Assembly (NCBI GenBank): GCA_937900755.1
Contig: CALCDN010000192.1
Coordinates: 1-20,378, forward strand
Reading direction: 5' to 3'
DNA length: 20,378 nt
Source of the DNA: an uncultured Acetobacter sp.
Lineage (GTDB): Bacteria; Pseudomonadota; Alphaproteobacteria; Acetobacterales; Acetobacteraceae
Shown: one piece after another, positions 1 through 8,195 of the stretch
Numbering within the stretch: position 1 is the first letter of the stretch
How the letters are laid out: each line of letters starts with the position of its first letter
The notes under the pieces: model-generated
Told to the model about the DNA's origin: nothing
The model's database searches: none
Seen by the model: only the letters and a program-made list of their open reading frames with translations
Translations under genes and position numbers: made by a program

Positions 1-25
1 TTCTAAATTCAACGTTCCCTCACCA

Positions 26-60
26 AAATGAAAACAGGCCCAAAGGGCCCGTTTTCATTT
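26..60 (-). terminator. Intrinsic terminator of the NodT-family gene
   Basis: A 16-bp stem (26-41 with 45-60) closes on the 3-nt loop 42-44. It has a single imperfect pair, which is a G-U wobble when read on the minus strand. It starts 24 nt after the stop codon of the efflux gene. There is no long T tract beyond the T-rich end of the stem, so efficiency is uncertain. It could also serve a convergent gene lying to the left of the window. Confidence 0.7.
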
Positions 61-84
61 AAAACGCCATACGCTCCCAAGCTC

Positions 85-1611
85 TTATGTGTGCTTGGGT
101 TTGGGCTGCGCGAGCGGGAAAGTTGTCTCCCACCCACCGCCCAGCGCATTATACAGCCGCACCAGGTCGTCCGAGATATTCGCCGTGCTTTCCGCCAGAC
201 TGGTCTGGGACGAAAGCAGCCTGCGCTGGGCATCCAGCACCTGCAGGTAGTTCTGCAACCCGTGTGTGTACTGGCTCTGGGCCAGGTCCATGGAGCGCCT
301 GTCCGCTGCGACCTGCACCGTCAACCGCTGGTTTTTTTTCTGTTCCGCCTGATAGGCCGTCAGGGCGTTATCCACCTCACGCCAGGCATTAAGCACCGTT
401 TTTCGGTACCGCAGGGCTGCGGCCTTCTGGGACGCCTTCTTCATCTGCAACTGACCGGTCAGGCGTCCACCCTGAAAAATGGGAATGGTGATGGATGGCC
501 CCACGTTCCACATGCGTGAACTCCACATGCCCATATCGCGGAACGAGAAGGACTGAAGCCCAAAGCCTGCATCAATGGTGACCTTGGGGTAAAAGTCCGC
601 CATGGCCTGCCCCACTTCGGCCGTGGCCGCGTGCAGTTCGGCCTCCGCCTCGCGGATGTCAGGCCTGCGGTGCGCCAGTTCGGACGGCAGGCCAATGGGC
701 ACGACGGGCGGCACCAAGGGAATACCCGCGGTCTGCGCCAGTTCGGTGTTCAAACCACCCGGAGGCGCTCCCATGAGCAGGTTGATGGCGTTGACTTGCA
801 TGGCGATGCGCTGCTCAAACTGCGGAATGAGGGCGTTGGTGTGCTGGAGTTCGGACTGTGCGCTATCCACGTCCAGTTCACTGACCAGGCCACTTTTATA
901 GCGTGACTGGCTGAGCTGGAGCAGCCTGGTGGCGGCATCGCGGTTGGCGGTGGTAATGCGCAACTGCTCCTGAAGGCTCCGCAACGCCATGTAATCCGAT
1001 GCCAGTTCGGACTGACGGGCAATCAGGATTCCCCGCCGTTCTTCCATGCTGGCGTTTGTGTAGGATTTGGCGGCTTCGTACTGCCTGCGCACGCGTCCCC
1101 ACAGGTCAACCTCCCAACTGGCCTGCACGCCATCCTGCCAGTTGTTGAGCAGGGGGATGGTTGCATCACCCACTGCCGCAGAGTCCGGGATCAAACCGGG
1201 CGAATTCGACCCAATCCGCTCCACAATACGCTGCAACTGCCGGCTACTGTGCTGCACGCGGCTATACGACCCGGAGGCCGCAAGGTCTGGAAAGCGCTCG
1301 GCACCGGCCAGCAGCAACTGCCCACGGCTGACGGCAAGCTGCTCGGACGCCTGCAACACGTCCAGGTTCTGGGCGGCCAGGCGTTGTTCAAGCGATGTCA
1401 GCTCAGGGTCATGGAAGACGGACCACCATTGCGCATCGGGTTCCTGCTCGGTGGGCACGCTCAGAGCACTGGTGCGCTCCTGTGTTGCGGCCTTCTGCCA
1501 TTGTGTGGGGGACCACGTCTGGGGCTTTTTGTAGTCTGGCCCTACAGCGCACCCTGCCAGAATAAAACCGGCTGCCAGTGCGCCCGCCCGCCGTGCATTC
1601 CTTCTTGCCAC
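85..1611 (-). CDS. NodT-family outer-membrane efflux lipoprotein (RND/MFS tripartite pump outer channel)
   Basis: Outer-membrane factor of a tripartite efflux pump, predicted to form the TolC-like trimeric channel that exports small molecules across the outer membrane. The 508-residue product has a basic N-terminus, a short hydrophobic stretch and a lipobox LAGC with acylated Cys at residue 21, followed by the family-typical VGPDYKKP. Two OEP (TolC-like) repeats fill the rest. Length is normal for the NodT/OprM group. The start is GTG at 1611, with a GAGGG ribosome site just upstream and no in-frame ATG nearby. A divergent TetR gene and a dyad lie upstream and a terminator lies immediately downstream, so it looks monocistronic. 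No membrane-fusion or inner-membrane pump gene is visible in the window. The exported substrate cannot be inferred. Confidence 0.93.
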   Translation of the reverse strand: MARRNARRAGALAAGFILAGCAVGPDYKKPQTWSPTQWQKAATQERTSALSVPTEQEPDAQWWSVFHDPELTSLEQRLAAQNLDVLQASEQLAVSRGQLLLAGAERFPDLAASGSYSRVQHSSRQLQRIVERIGSNSPGLIPDSAAVGDATIPLLNNWQDGVQASWEVDLWGRVRRQYEAAKSYTNASMEERRGILIARQSELASDYMALRSLQEQLRITTANRDAATRLLQLSQSRYKSGLVSELDVDSAQSELQHTNALIPQFEQRIAMQVNAINLLMGAPPGGLNTELAQTAGIPLVPPVVPIGLPSELAHRRPDIREAEAELHAATAEVGQAMADFYPKVTIDAGFGLQSFSFRDMGMWSSRMWNVGPSITIPIFQGGRLTGQLQMKKASQKAAALRYRKTVLNAWREVDNALTAYQAEQKKNQRLTVQVAADRRSMDLAQSQYTHGLQNYLQVLDAQRRLLSSQTSLAESTANISDDLVRLYNALGGGWETTFPLAQPKPKHT

Positions 1612-1667
1612 CCGCTTACCCTCGTCGAAATTATGCGCCTGCTTTAATATGCGTTATAACCGCTACG

Positions 1668-1688
1668 CTGACCGACCAGTTCGGTCAG
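1668..1688. promoter_or_regulatory. Probable TetR operator between divergent genes
   Basis: Perfect inverted repeat with 8-bp arms, CTGACCGA-N5-TCGGTCAG. It sits in the 137-bp region between the NodT-family gene (minus) and the TetR-family gene (plus), at a similar distance (about 57-60 bp) from both starts. A palindromic GTTATAAC at 1653-1660 could provide a -10 hexamer on either strand. TetR proteins bind such dyads as dimers and usually repress both divergent genes. The dyad is seen directly; the binding protein is inferred. Confidence 0.65.
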
Positions 1689-1748
1689 GGCATACCCTAT
1701 CGTCTTTCCCTACCGCGTCAATCACAAGTCTCCAAAGCCCGAAAATCC

Positions 1749-2396
1749 ATGGTCCCATCCTCCTTAGTTCCCGCCCCTTCCTGCTCACCTTGCATGGGAG
1801 AGTCCGAGACCAAACGACAACAGATTCTAACAGGCGCCAGCGCGGTTTTTGCCGAGCATGGCTACGAGGGCGCAAGCATGTCCGCCATTGCGCGCCAGGC
1901 CGCCGTGTCCAAGGGAACGCTGTATAACTACTTCGCCAACAAGGCCGACCTGTTTGCCGCCTTTGTAGAGCAGTGCTGCCGGGAAAAACTGCCCGTGGCC
2001 CTTGCCCCCGTGCGCGAAGATTCGCCCCCGCGTGAAACACTGACCGCCGTGGCCCGCGCCATGGTGCGGCTGATTACCCAGCCCGACAGCCTGATGCTCT
2101 ACCGGATCATTGTTTCCGAAGCACCGCGCTTTCCCCAGCTTGGGGCTGTGTTCTGGGAGAATGGCCCCCGAGTCGCCATTGCAACACTCGCCAACTGGAT
2201 ACGCGAGCAGGAAACACAGGGGGCTCTCAAAACCGAAGACCCGGTTTTTGCCGCCGAGCAGTTTTTTGCTTTGTGCCAGACGCGCATCGCCCATCTCAGG
2301 CGCTTCAACCTGAGCCAGGAAAACAGCACCGAGGATGAGGAAAAAGTAATCCATGCCGCCGTCAGGGTCTTCATGGCCGCCTACGGCACGGAGTAA
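1749..2396 (+). CDS. TetR/AcrR-family transcriptional regulator
   Basis: One-component repressor, predicted to control the divergent efflux gene and probably itself. From the start chosen here (ATG 1749, 215 aa), an N-terminal helix-turn-helix lies around residues 44-63 with the family hallmark SKGTLYNYF. The C-terminal ligand/dimer domain resembles the AefR-like TetR_C_7 type (MLYRIIVSEAPRFP region). The start is not settled: ATG at 1794 gives 200 aa and begins just before the conserved KRQQIL helix, and neither ATG has a good ribosome site. The frame is open further upstream to 1578, but that would overlap the divergent efflux gene and adds no family-like sequence. A terminator shared with etfA follows the stop. 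The ligand is unknown. Confidence 0.9.
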   Translation: MVPSSLVPAPSCSPCMGESETKRQQILTGASAVFAEHGYEGASMSAIARQAAVSKGTLYNYFANKADLFAAFVEQCCREKLPVALAPVREDSPPRETLTAVARAMVRLITQPDSLMLYRIIVSEAPRFPQLGAVFWENGPRVAIATLANWIREQETQGALKTEDPVFAAEQFFALCQTRIAHLRRFNLSQENSTEDEEKVIHAAVRVFMAAYGTE

Positions 2397-2404
2397 CGCC
2401 ACAA

Positions 2405-2439
2405 AAAAACCCGCATGCCACAAGGGCATACGGGTTTTT
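2405..2439. terminator. Bidirectional terminator between tetR-like gene and etfA
   Basis: The outer stem AAAAACCCG/CGGGTTTTT (2405-2413 with 2431-2439) continues, after one mismatch, into ATGCC/GGCAT around a 5-nt loop. A- and T-runs flank it on both strands. It lies between the convergent stops at 2396 (plus) and 2461 (minus), so it can end both transcripts. Confidence 0.88.
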
Positions 2440-2460
2440 AGCACATGAGCCTGAAAGAGC

Positions 2461-3387
2461 TTACTTTTTAAGCTCTTCCACCAACTGCGGCACAACATCG
2501 AACAGGTCGCCCACGATACCGTAATCCGCGACCTGAAAAATCGGGGCGTCCGGGTCCTTGTTGACCGCCACAATCACGCGGCTGTCCTTCATGCCCGCCA
2601 GATGCTGGATCGCGCCGGAAATACCGAACGCCATATACAGCTCCGGGGCCACGATCTTGCCAGTCTGGCCGACCTGCAACTCGTTGGGCACAAACCCCGA
2701 ATCCACCGCCGCACGGGATGCGCCAACAGCCGCACCCAACACATCGGCCAGCGGATCGAGCGCGTGGAATTTTTCCTCACTGCCCATGCCACGACCACCA
2801 GAAACCACAACGCGGGCCGATTCCAGATCGGGGCGCGCGGAGTCCGAGAGCTGAACCGCTTCAAACCGGGACAGATCGGGGCTATCCACCACCGCCACGG
2901 CCTCGACCGGAGCACTGCCACCTTCCGCGGGCGCCGCATCAAACGATGCGCTGCGCACGGTCAGAACTTTTTTGGCATCGGACGAGCGCACGGTCGCCAG
3001 CGCATTGCCCGCGTAAATGGGGCGCACAAAGGTCTGCGCGTCCACAATGCTCACCACATCGGGGATGGGCTGCACATCCAGCAGGGCCGCCGCACGCGGC
3101 AGCACGTTTTTGCCCGTGGCACCGGCCGCGGCCACAATGTGGTCGTACCCACCCGCGAGCGAGACAATAAGAGCGGCCAAAGGCTCGGCCAGTTCATGCG
3201 CATAACGCGCATCTGCCGCATGCAGCACCTTGGACACACCGGCAATCCGGCTTGCGGCCTGCGCCAGCGCGGCATCACCCGTGACCAGTACATGCACATC
3301 ACCCAGACGGGCGGCGGCGGTTACAGCAGAAAGGGCTGCCTTTCTGATCTGGCCGCCTTCATGATCCAGAAGAACAAGAGCGGTCAT
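2461..3387 (-). CDS. etfA: Electron transfer flavoprotein alpha subunit
   Basis: Large subunit of the cytoplasmic ETF heterodimer, which accepts electrons from acyl-CoA and other flavoprotein dehydrogenases and passes them to ETF-ubiquinone oxidoreductase. The 308-residue protein has the normal length. The N-terminal domain begins MTALVLLDHEGG. The C-terminal FAD-binding domain shows GGRGMGSEEKF, GASRAAVDSGF, QVGQTGKIVAPELY, GISGAIQHLAGM and AVNKDPDAPIF, the family signature. The ATG at 3387 lies 2 nt after the etfB stop, with an AAGGTG ribosome site inside the end of etfB, so the two are co-translated. It is the last gene of the ETF block and is followed by a terminator. Confidence 0.97.
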   Translation of the reverse strand: MTALVLLDHEGGQIRKAALSAVTAAARLGDVHVLVTGDAALAQAASRIAGVSKVLHAADARYAHELAEPLAALIVSLAGGYDHIVAAAGATGKNVLPRAAALLDVQPIPDVVSIVDAQTFVRPIYAGNALATVRSSDAKKVLTVRSASFDAAPAEGGSAPVEAVAVVDSPDLSRFEAVQLSDSARPDLESARVVVSGGRGMGSEEKFHALDPLADVLGAAVGASRAAVDSGFVPNELQVGQTGKIVAPELYMAFGISGAIQHLAGMKDSRVIVAVNKDPDAPIFQVADYGIVGDLFDVVPQLVEELKK

Positions 3388-3389
3388 GT

Positions 3390-4139
3390 TCAGATCACCT
3401 TTGCTTCGTTACGCAGTTTTTCCACCAGTTCCGCAGCGGAACCAAGCTTGATGCCCGCCTTGCGTTCGGCGGGTTCGGCAACAGACACAATGCTCAGGCG
3501 CGGAGCCATGTCCACACCAAGGTCTGCTGCGGGAATGGTTTCCAGCGGCTTTTTCTTGGCCTTCATGATGTTGGGCAGGGAGGCGTAGCGTGGCTCGTTC
3601 AGGCGCAGGTCGGCCGTAATAATGGCTGGCAGGGCAAGGGAGACCTGCTCCGTGCCGCCATCAATCTCACGGCTGACATTCACCCGGCCATCGACCACAT
3701 CCACCTTGCTGGCAAAGGTGCCCTGGCCCCAGCCCAGCAGACCGGCCAGCATCTGGCCCGTTGCGTTCATGTCGTCATCAATGGCCTGCTTGCCCAGCAC
3801 AACCAGCGAGGGACCTTCTTTTTCGACCAGCGTTTTCAGCACCTTGGCAACAGCCAGGGGTTCGGGGCTTTCATCGGTCAGCACCAGAATGGCCCGGTCA
3901 GCGCCCATGGCCATGGCGGTACGCAGGGTATCTTGGGCCTGCTGCACACCAATGGACACAACAACGACTTCGGATGCGGCACCTTTTTCACGCAGGCGCA
4001 CGGCTTCTTCCACCGCAATTTCGTCAAACGGATTCATGGACATCTTGACGCCAGCGGTTTCCACTCCGCTGCCATCCGCCTTGACGCGCGGTTTGATGTT
4101 GTAATCAACAACCCGCTTTACAGGTACGAGTATCTTCAT
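3390..4139 (-). CDS. etfB: Electron transfer flavoprotein beta subunit
   Basis: Small, AMP-binding subunit of ETF, 249 residues. It starts MKILVPVKRVVDYNIK and carries the NPFDEIAVEEAVRL and GKQAIDDDMNATGQM segments typical of EtfB. The latter includes the recognition-loop region that docks partner dehydrogenases in characterised homologues. It lies 63 nt after the ETF-QO stop and 2 nt before etfA, with the same strand and order as its partners, so one transcript for ETF-QO, etfB and etfA is likely. A GAAAG-type ribosome site precedes the ATG. The 63-nt gap could hold an internal promoter, but I see no strong one. Confidence 0.97.
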   Translation of the reverse strand: MKILVPVKRVVDYNIKPRVKADGSGVETAGVKMSMNPFDEIAVEEAVRLREKGAASEVVVVSIGVQQAQDTLRTAMAMGADRAILVLTDESPEPLAVAKVLKTLVEKEGPSLVVLGKQAIDDDMNATGQMLAGLLGWGQGTFASKVDVVDGRVNVSREIDGGTEQVSLALPAIITADLRLNEPRYASLPNIMKAKKKPLETIPAADLGVDMAPRLSIVSVAEPAERKAGIKLGSAAELVEKLRNEAKVI

Positions 4140-4202
4140 GACTTCTTTCGCTTGCAGACGCAGGATGGTTCGGACGGTTCTTTATCGTACTTTGCCCGAA
4201 AT

Positions 4203-5840
4203 TCACATACCAGCCGGATAATTGGGCCCACCACCCCCTTCCGGCGTGGTCCAGTCTATGTTCTGGGTGGGGTCTTTTATGTCGCATGTTTTGCAATGCA
4301 CGCAGTTCTGGGCGTTGATTTGCAGATGTGGGTCGGTCTGTTCATCCGCCACTTCATACACACCTGCCGGGCAGTAACGCGCCTCTGGTGCGTGGAACAC
4401 ATCCCAGTTGACCGTTTTCCACAAGGACGGGTTTTTAAGCCGCAGGTGGACCGGCTGGTCCTCCTCATGGTTGGTCGCGGACAAAAAGACGGAGGACAGG
4501 CGGTCAAACGTCAGCTTGCCATCGGGCTTGGGGTAGAACGGCTTGGCACACAGCCCCGCCGCACGCAGCGTTTCGTTATCCTGATGCTTGAAGTGCAGCG
4601 TCCACGGTGCGCGCCCACGCAGCACCATGGCATCCAGCCCTGCGTACACAGCCCCGCCCATGGCGCCAAACCGCGCAAAGGCGGGGCGAATGTTGCGCGC
4701 GGTGCGCAGTTCCTGCCACAGCCAGGAGCACCGGATTTTTTCGGTCAGCGCCCCCGGCTCCACGCGGTCGGTCTTCATGGCGTCCACCACGGCTTCCGCT
4801 GCCAGCATGCCCGACTTCATGGACGTATGCGTGCCCTTGATCTTGGGCACGTTCAAAAACCCTGCCGAATCCCCGATCAGCGCGCCACCGGGGAAGGTCA
4901 GGCGCGGCACGGACTGCAATCCCCCTTCGGACAGGGCGCGCGCGCCGTAGGAAACGCGCCGCCCCCCTTCCAGATGCTGGCGGAAGGCCGGATGCAGCTT
5001 GACGCGCTGCATTTCCTCAAACGGGGAGAGCCATGTGTTGGCGTAGTCCAGCCCGACCACAAACCCGTAGGACACAAGGTTGTCGCCAAAATGGTACAGC
5101 CAGGCGCCGCCATAGGTCCTGTCATCCAACGGCCAGCCAAAACTGTGCTGCACCAGACCGGGGCGATGGTTTTCGGCCGGGATTTCCCACACTTCCTTGA
5201 TGCCAAGGCCGTAGGTCTGGGGGTCCACGCCCTTGCGCAGGTTGTAGTGCGCCATGATCTGCTTGGTCAGCGAGCCCCGGCAGCCTTCGGCGAACAGGGT
5301 GTAGCGCCCGCGCAGTTCCATGCCTGGCTGGTAGTTGGGGCCGGGCTTGCCGTCACGGCCAACGCCCATGTCGCCCGTGGCCACACCGACTACGCGGTTA
5401 CGCTCGATCAGCACTTCGGAACCGGCAAACCCGGGGTAGATTTCCACCCCCAGTTCCTCGGCCTGCGTTGCCAGCCAGCGGCAGACCTCGCCCAGGCTGA
5501 CAATATAGTTCCCGTGGTTGGCCATGTGCGGCATGACCCTGTCGAGCATGGGCACGCGAATACTGCCTGTTTCGGTCAGGTACAGCATGTCCTCGGCTGT
5601 CACCGGCGTGTCCAGCGGCGCGCCGCGCTCGCGCCAGTCGGGCAGAAGCTCGGTCAGGGCGCGCGGTTCGATCACGGCGCCGGACAGAATATGCGCCCCG
5701 ATCTCGCTCCCTTTTTCAATCAGGCAGACGCTGGTCTGGGGCGAAAGCTGGCGCAGGCGAATGGCGGCAGCCAGTCCGGCGGGACCACCGCCAACAATGA
5801 CAACATCGAACTCCATCGACTCACGCACAGGTTCACTCAT
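4203..5840 (-). CDS. Electron transfer flavoprotein-ubiquinone oxidoreductase (ETF-QO)
   Basis: Membrane-associated iron-sulfur flavoprotein that oxidises reduced ETF and reduces ubiquinone, feeding electrons into the respiratory chain. The 545-residue length is typical. The N-terminal FAD motif VVIVGGGPAG lies at residues 13-22. The C-terminal [4Fe-4S] ligands are C490, C513, C516 and C519 (CPAGVYEV, then CVHCKTC). The GDSAGFLNVPKIKGTH segment is the second conserved FAD-contact region of the family. ATG at 5840 is chosen because an alternative Met (residue 9) lies too close to the Rossmann strand, and a GGGGAT ribosome-site candidate precedes 5840. It is the first gene of the ETF block. The dehydrogenases that feed it are not in this window. 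Confidence 0.96.
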   Translation of the reverse strand: MSEPVRESMEFDVVIVGGGPAGLAAAIRLRQLSPQTSVCLIEKGSEIGAHILSGAVIEPRALTELLPDWRERGAPLDTPVTAEDMLYLTETGSIRVPMLDRVMPHMANHGNYIVSLGEVCRWLATQAEELGVEIYPGFAGSEVLIERNRVVGVATGDMGVGRDGKPGPNYQPGMELRGRYTLFAEGCRGSLTKQIMAHYNLRKGVDPQTYGLGIKEVWEIPAENHRPGLVQHSFGWPLDDRTYGGAWLYHFGDNLVSYGFVVGLDYANTWLSPFEEMQRVKLHPAFRQHLEGGRRVSYGARALSEGGLQSVPRLTFPGGALIGDSAGFLNVPKIKGTHTSMKSGMLAAEAVVDAMKTDRVEPGALTEKIRCSWLWQELRTARNIRPAFARFGAMGGAVYAGLDAMVLRGRAPWTLHFKHQDNETLRAAGLCAKPFYPKPDGKLTFDRLSSVFLSATNHEEDQPVHLRLKNPSLWKTVNWDVFHAPEARYCPAGVYEVADEQTDPHLQINAQNCVHCKTCDIKDPTQNIDWTTPEGGGGPNYPAGM

Positions 5841-5904
5841 TCCCGTTTTATCCCCGTTGATATTTCTGTAGCTTTCCTAAACCCGATTTGTCACAGAATT
5901 GCAA

Positions 5905-5928
5905 AAAACGGGCACCCCGGCCCGTTTT
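5905..5928 (-). terminator. Terminator of the 2OG-oxygenase-like gene
   Basis: Perfect 9-bp stem AAAACGGGC/GCCCGTTTT with a 6-nt loop (5914-5919). On the minus strand it runs into a six-T tract, 26 nt past the oxygenase stop. It separates that gene from ETF-QO, whose start is at 5840. Confidence 0.85.
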
Positions 5929-5954
5929 GCGCCATTTCCACCAAACAGGAAAGG

Positions 5955-6635
5955 TCAGGCCCGGGCCACGCCGCGTGGTCCAAAGGCCAGTTCGTGCACG
6001 GCACGCCAGTTTTTATCGACAAAATTGACAATCAGGGTACGCCGCGTTCCCCGGATCGGCCGCCGCACAAAACCATGCCAGGTGCGATCGGATGGAATGA
6101 ACAGCACAGCCGAATTGAACGCCCCCGAAGCCCGCGCAACAGACTCGCCCTGCGGGGTCATCAGGTCCGTGCCCCACTGCCCCGCGTCCTCCCCGGTGGA
6201 AAGGGAGATAAGCAGTGTCAGCTTTTTGGCCCCGATATCCGTATGGGGTTCCAGCCAGAATCCATCCGTATCCAGGCATAGTTCCAGCCTGAGCGCGGCT
6301 TCATCAAGGGGTGTTTCGCACACACGCTCGAATGTCTGGCGCATCTGCTCCCCATCGAGCAGCCCAGCCATGCGGTCCAGTCTGGGGTCCCTCGCGCGCA
6401 CCGCGGGGTCCACAAACACGCGGAAGGCATTGCGGGTTTCGCGCCGGCCGCCAACATCGCCCGCAATGGCGCTCTCCCCCGGATTCCACTCCAGAAGAGC
6501 CTCGCACGCGGCAGGGTCCAGAACATCCTCCAGCATCCAGTGCGGGAACGGATATGTCATGGCAGATGTATGGGCCAGCCTGTCCGGCAGGGCGAATTGT
6601 CCCGCCCGTTCGGGCAAAGGAGCATCAGGACGCAT
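5955..6635 (-). CDS. 2OG-Fe(II) oxygenase superfamily protein
   Basis: Predicted cytoplasmic non-haem iron dioxygenase using 2-oxoglutarate and O2; substrate unknown. Numbered from ATG 6635 (226 aa), the iron triad is visible as H131-x-D133 in LEPHTDIGAKKLTLLISL and distal H187 in TWHGFVRRP. Arg candidates for 2-oxoglutarate binding lie about 11-12 residues later (RGTRRTLIVNF). ATG 6635 has a good GGAAGG ribosome site 10 nt upstream. A longer form from a TTG at 6680 has no support, and ATG 6560 would remove conserved-looking sequence. A hairpin upstream and a terminator downstream make it a single-gene unit. Overall it resembles the prolyl-hydroxylase-like 2OG group, but I cannot name the target. 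Confidence 0.8.
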   Translation of the reverse strand: MRPDAPLPERAGQFALPDRLAHTSAMTYPFPHWMLEDVLDPAACEALLEWNPGESAIAGDVGGRRETRNAFRVFVDPAVRARDPRLDRMAGLLDGEQMRQTFERVCETPLDEAALRLELCLDTDGFWLEPHTDIGAKKLTLLISLSTGEDAGQWGTDLMTPQGESVARASGAFNSAVLFIPSDRTWHGFVRRPIRGTRRTLIVNFVDKNWRAVHELAFGPRGVARA

Positions 6636-6682
6636 GATGTCCGATCCTTCCGCTGAAACAGAGAATATACCTAAAAACAAGA

Positions 6683-6718
6683 AGAACCGGGCTTTTCACT
6701 GCAAGCCCTTGCGGTTCT
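6683..6718 (-). terminator. Possible hemN terminator (imperfect hairpin)
   Basis: AGAACCG (6683-6689) pairs with CGGTTCT (6712-6718), and inner GGCTT pairs with AAGCC, with a bulge on one side. On the minus strand it is followed by a T-rich stretch (TTCTTGTTTTT). It lies 76 nt beyond the hemN stop and just before the 2OG-oxygenase gene. A TATATT further downstream could be the -10 of that gene. Confidence 0.5.
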
Positions 6719-6794
6719 GAGGCTGTTCTTCCATGCGCCAAAACAACGCGATGATCAAGCTGCATGGCAGAAATGCCAATTTGGACGGCGTGGC

Positions 6795-8186
6795 TTACAG
6801 CGCGCCAGAAAAACGCGGGGCCGGGGCCTTGCCCCCACCTGCACCCGCCAGCTCTTTTTTTCTGGTGTCAAAAACAGCCGCGACATTGCGCAGGAACGGA
6901 CGCCCTTTTTCCGTCACCTCTATCCGGCTGTCGGTGCGTGTGACCAACCCGTCGCGTTCAAAAGGATGCAGGCTCGCCAGCTCATCCGCAAACCCGTCCA
7001 GACCCGGATTGTCGGGAATGTGGCTTGCGCGCAGGTCCACGGCCAGATCGCACATGATGCGCTCGATAATGGCGCCCCGGCACCGGTCTTCCGCCGTGCA
7101 GGCGACCCCCCGCATGACCGGCAGCTCCGCCGAATCGGCCAGTGCGCGCGCATAGGTGGCAACGGTGGGAATATTCTGGGCAAACCCCGCTGGCGCCATG
7201 GAAATGGCCGAAGCGCCCATGCCCAGCAGCACCGGGCAGGAATCGGTTGTATAACCCTGAAAATTGCGGTGCAGGGCACCCGCGCGGGCAGCCTTGGCCA
7301 GAGCGTCCTCGGGCAGGGCATAATGGTCCAGCCCGATGGCCTGGTACCCCGCGGCAAGCAGAACCGCATCTATGCGCGCACGCTGGGCCAACCGCTCAGG
7401 CGAGGAGGGAAGCGAGTCCTCGGGAATAAGCTTCTGGCGTTTCTGCTTCCACGGAATATGGGCATAGCCAAACACGGCCAGCCGGTCGGGGCGGAGCAGG
7501 GCAATCTGGCGCGCCGTCTCGCCAACACTTTCCACCGTCTGGTATGGCAGGCCGTAAATCAGGTCGATGTTCACACCCGAAACCCCGGCCGCGCGCACCT
7601 GCTCGATACAGCGTCTGGTCTGCTCGAAGGACTGGTGCCGACCACAGGCCTGCTGCACCTTTTCGTCCAGGTCCTGCACACCAAGGCTGATGCGGTTGAA
7701 CCCCAGATCACCCAACAGCGCGGGATAACCCTGCGGCACGTGGCGCGGGTCCATCTCCATGGCCAGTTCGGCATGATCGGCAAAACGGAAGAAAGTGCGT
7801 ACCGCGCGCATAAGCTGGCGCAGGGACGCAGGAGGAAGTGTAGTGGGCGTGCCACCACCAAACTGGAGATGATGCACAACACGCTGCTCACCCGTCAGGG
7901 CCACAACCCGGCGCATTTCCTCGCGCAGCAGGTCGCCATAGGCAACGCGTCCATCCTCATGCCGCATGACGGAGGTATTGCACCCGCAAAACCGGCAGAG
8001 TTCATCACAGAATGGAACATGAAAATAAAGCGAGACAGGCAGGTCCACTGGCAGCGTGCGCAGCCAGCTTTCCATATCCTGAGCCCCGACCGCGTCCGAA
8101 AAACTCGCAGCGGTCGGGTAACTGGTATAGCGCGGCAGATTCCCGCCGTAACGGGAAATCAGGTCAGAGACAGTGTCCGCGCTCAT
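6795..8186 (-). CDS. hemN: Oxygen-independent coproporphyrinogen III oxidase (radical SAM)
   Basis: Converts coproporphyrinogen III to protoporphyrinogen IX without O2 in haem synthesis, using a [4Fe-4S] cluster and S-adenosylmethionine. The 463 residues match HemN length. The N-terminal RYGGNLPRYTSYPTA is the HemN trip-wire region. The cluster motif is C60-x3-C64-x2-C67, followed by C69 as in E. coli HemN. QFGGGTPTTL is the SAM-contact segment, and the C-terminal HemN domain (EDRCRGAIIERIMCDL) is present. This separates true HemN from HemW-like proteins. ATG 8186 lies 9 nt after the ompW stop and has no clear ribosome site, suggesting translational coupling. The neighbourhood (FNR box, ompW, FNR-type gene) implies low-oxygen induction. 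Confidence 0.96.
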   Translation of the reverse strand: MSADTVSDLISRYGGNLPRYTSYPTAASFSDAVGAQDMESWLRTLPVDLPVSLYFHVPFCDELCRFCGCNTSVMRHEDGRVAYGDLLREEMRRVVALTGEQRVVHHLQFGGGTPTTLPPASLRQLMRAVRTFFRFADHAELAMEMDPRHVPQGYPALLGDLGFNRISLGVQDLDEKVQQACGRHQSFEQTRRCIEQVRAAGVSGVNIDLIYGLPYQTVESVGETARQIALLRPDRLAVFGYAHIPWKQKRQKLIPEDSLPSSPERLAQRARIDAVLLAAGYQAIGLDHYALPEDALAKAARAGALHRNFQGYTTDSCPVLLGMGASAISMAPAGFAQNIPTVATYARALADSAELPVMRGVACTAEDRCRGAIIERIMCDLAVDLRASHIPDNPGLDGFADELASLHPFERDGLVTRTDSRIEVTEKGRPFLRNVAAVFDTRKKELAGAGGGKAPAPRFSGAL

Positions 8187-8195
8187 CAGCTTAGA

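Noticed and set aside
1578..1748. N-terminal extension of the TetR-family gene
   Set aside because: It would overlap the start of the divergent efflux gene and run through the putative operator; TetR proteins normally begin shortly before the helix-turn-helix domain.
3933..6281. Very long plus-strand open frame opposite ETF-QO and etfB
   Set aside because: It is antisense to well-recognised genes, has no domain-like sequence, and is explained by the codon bias of GC-rich genes keeping the opposite frame open.
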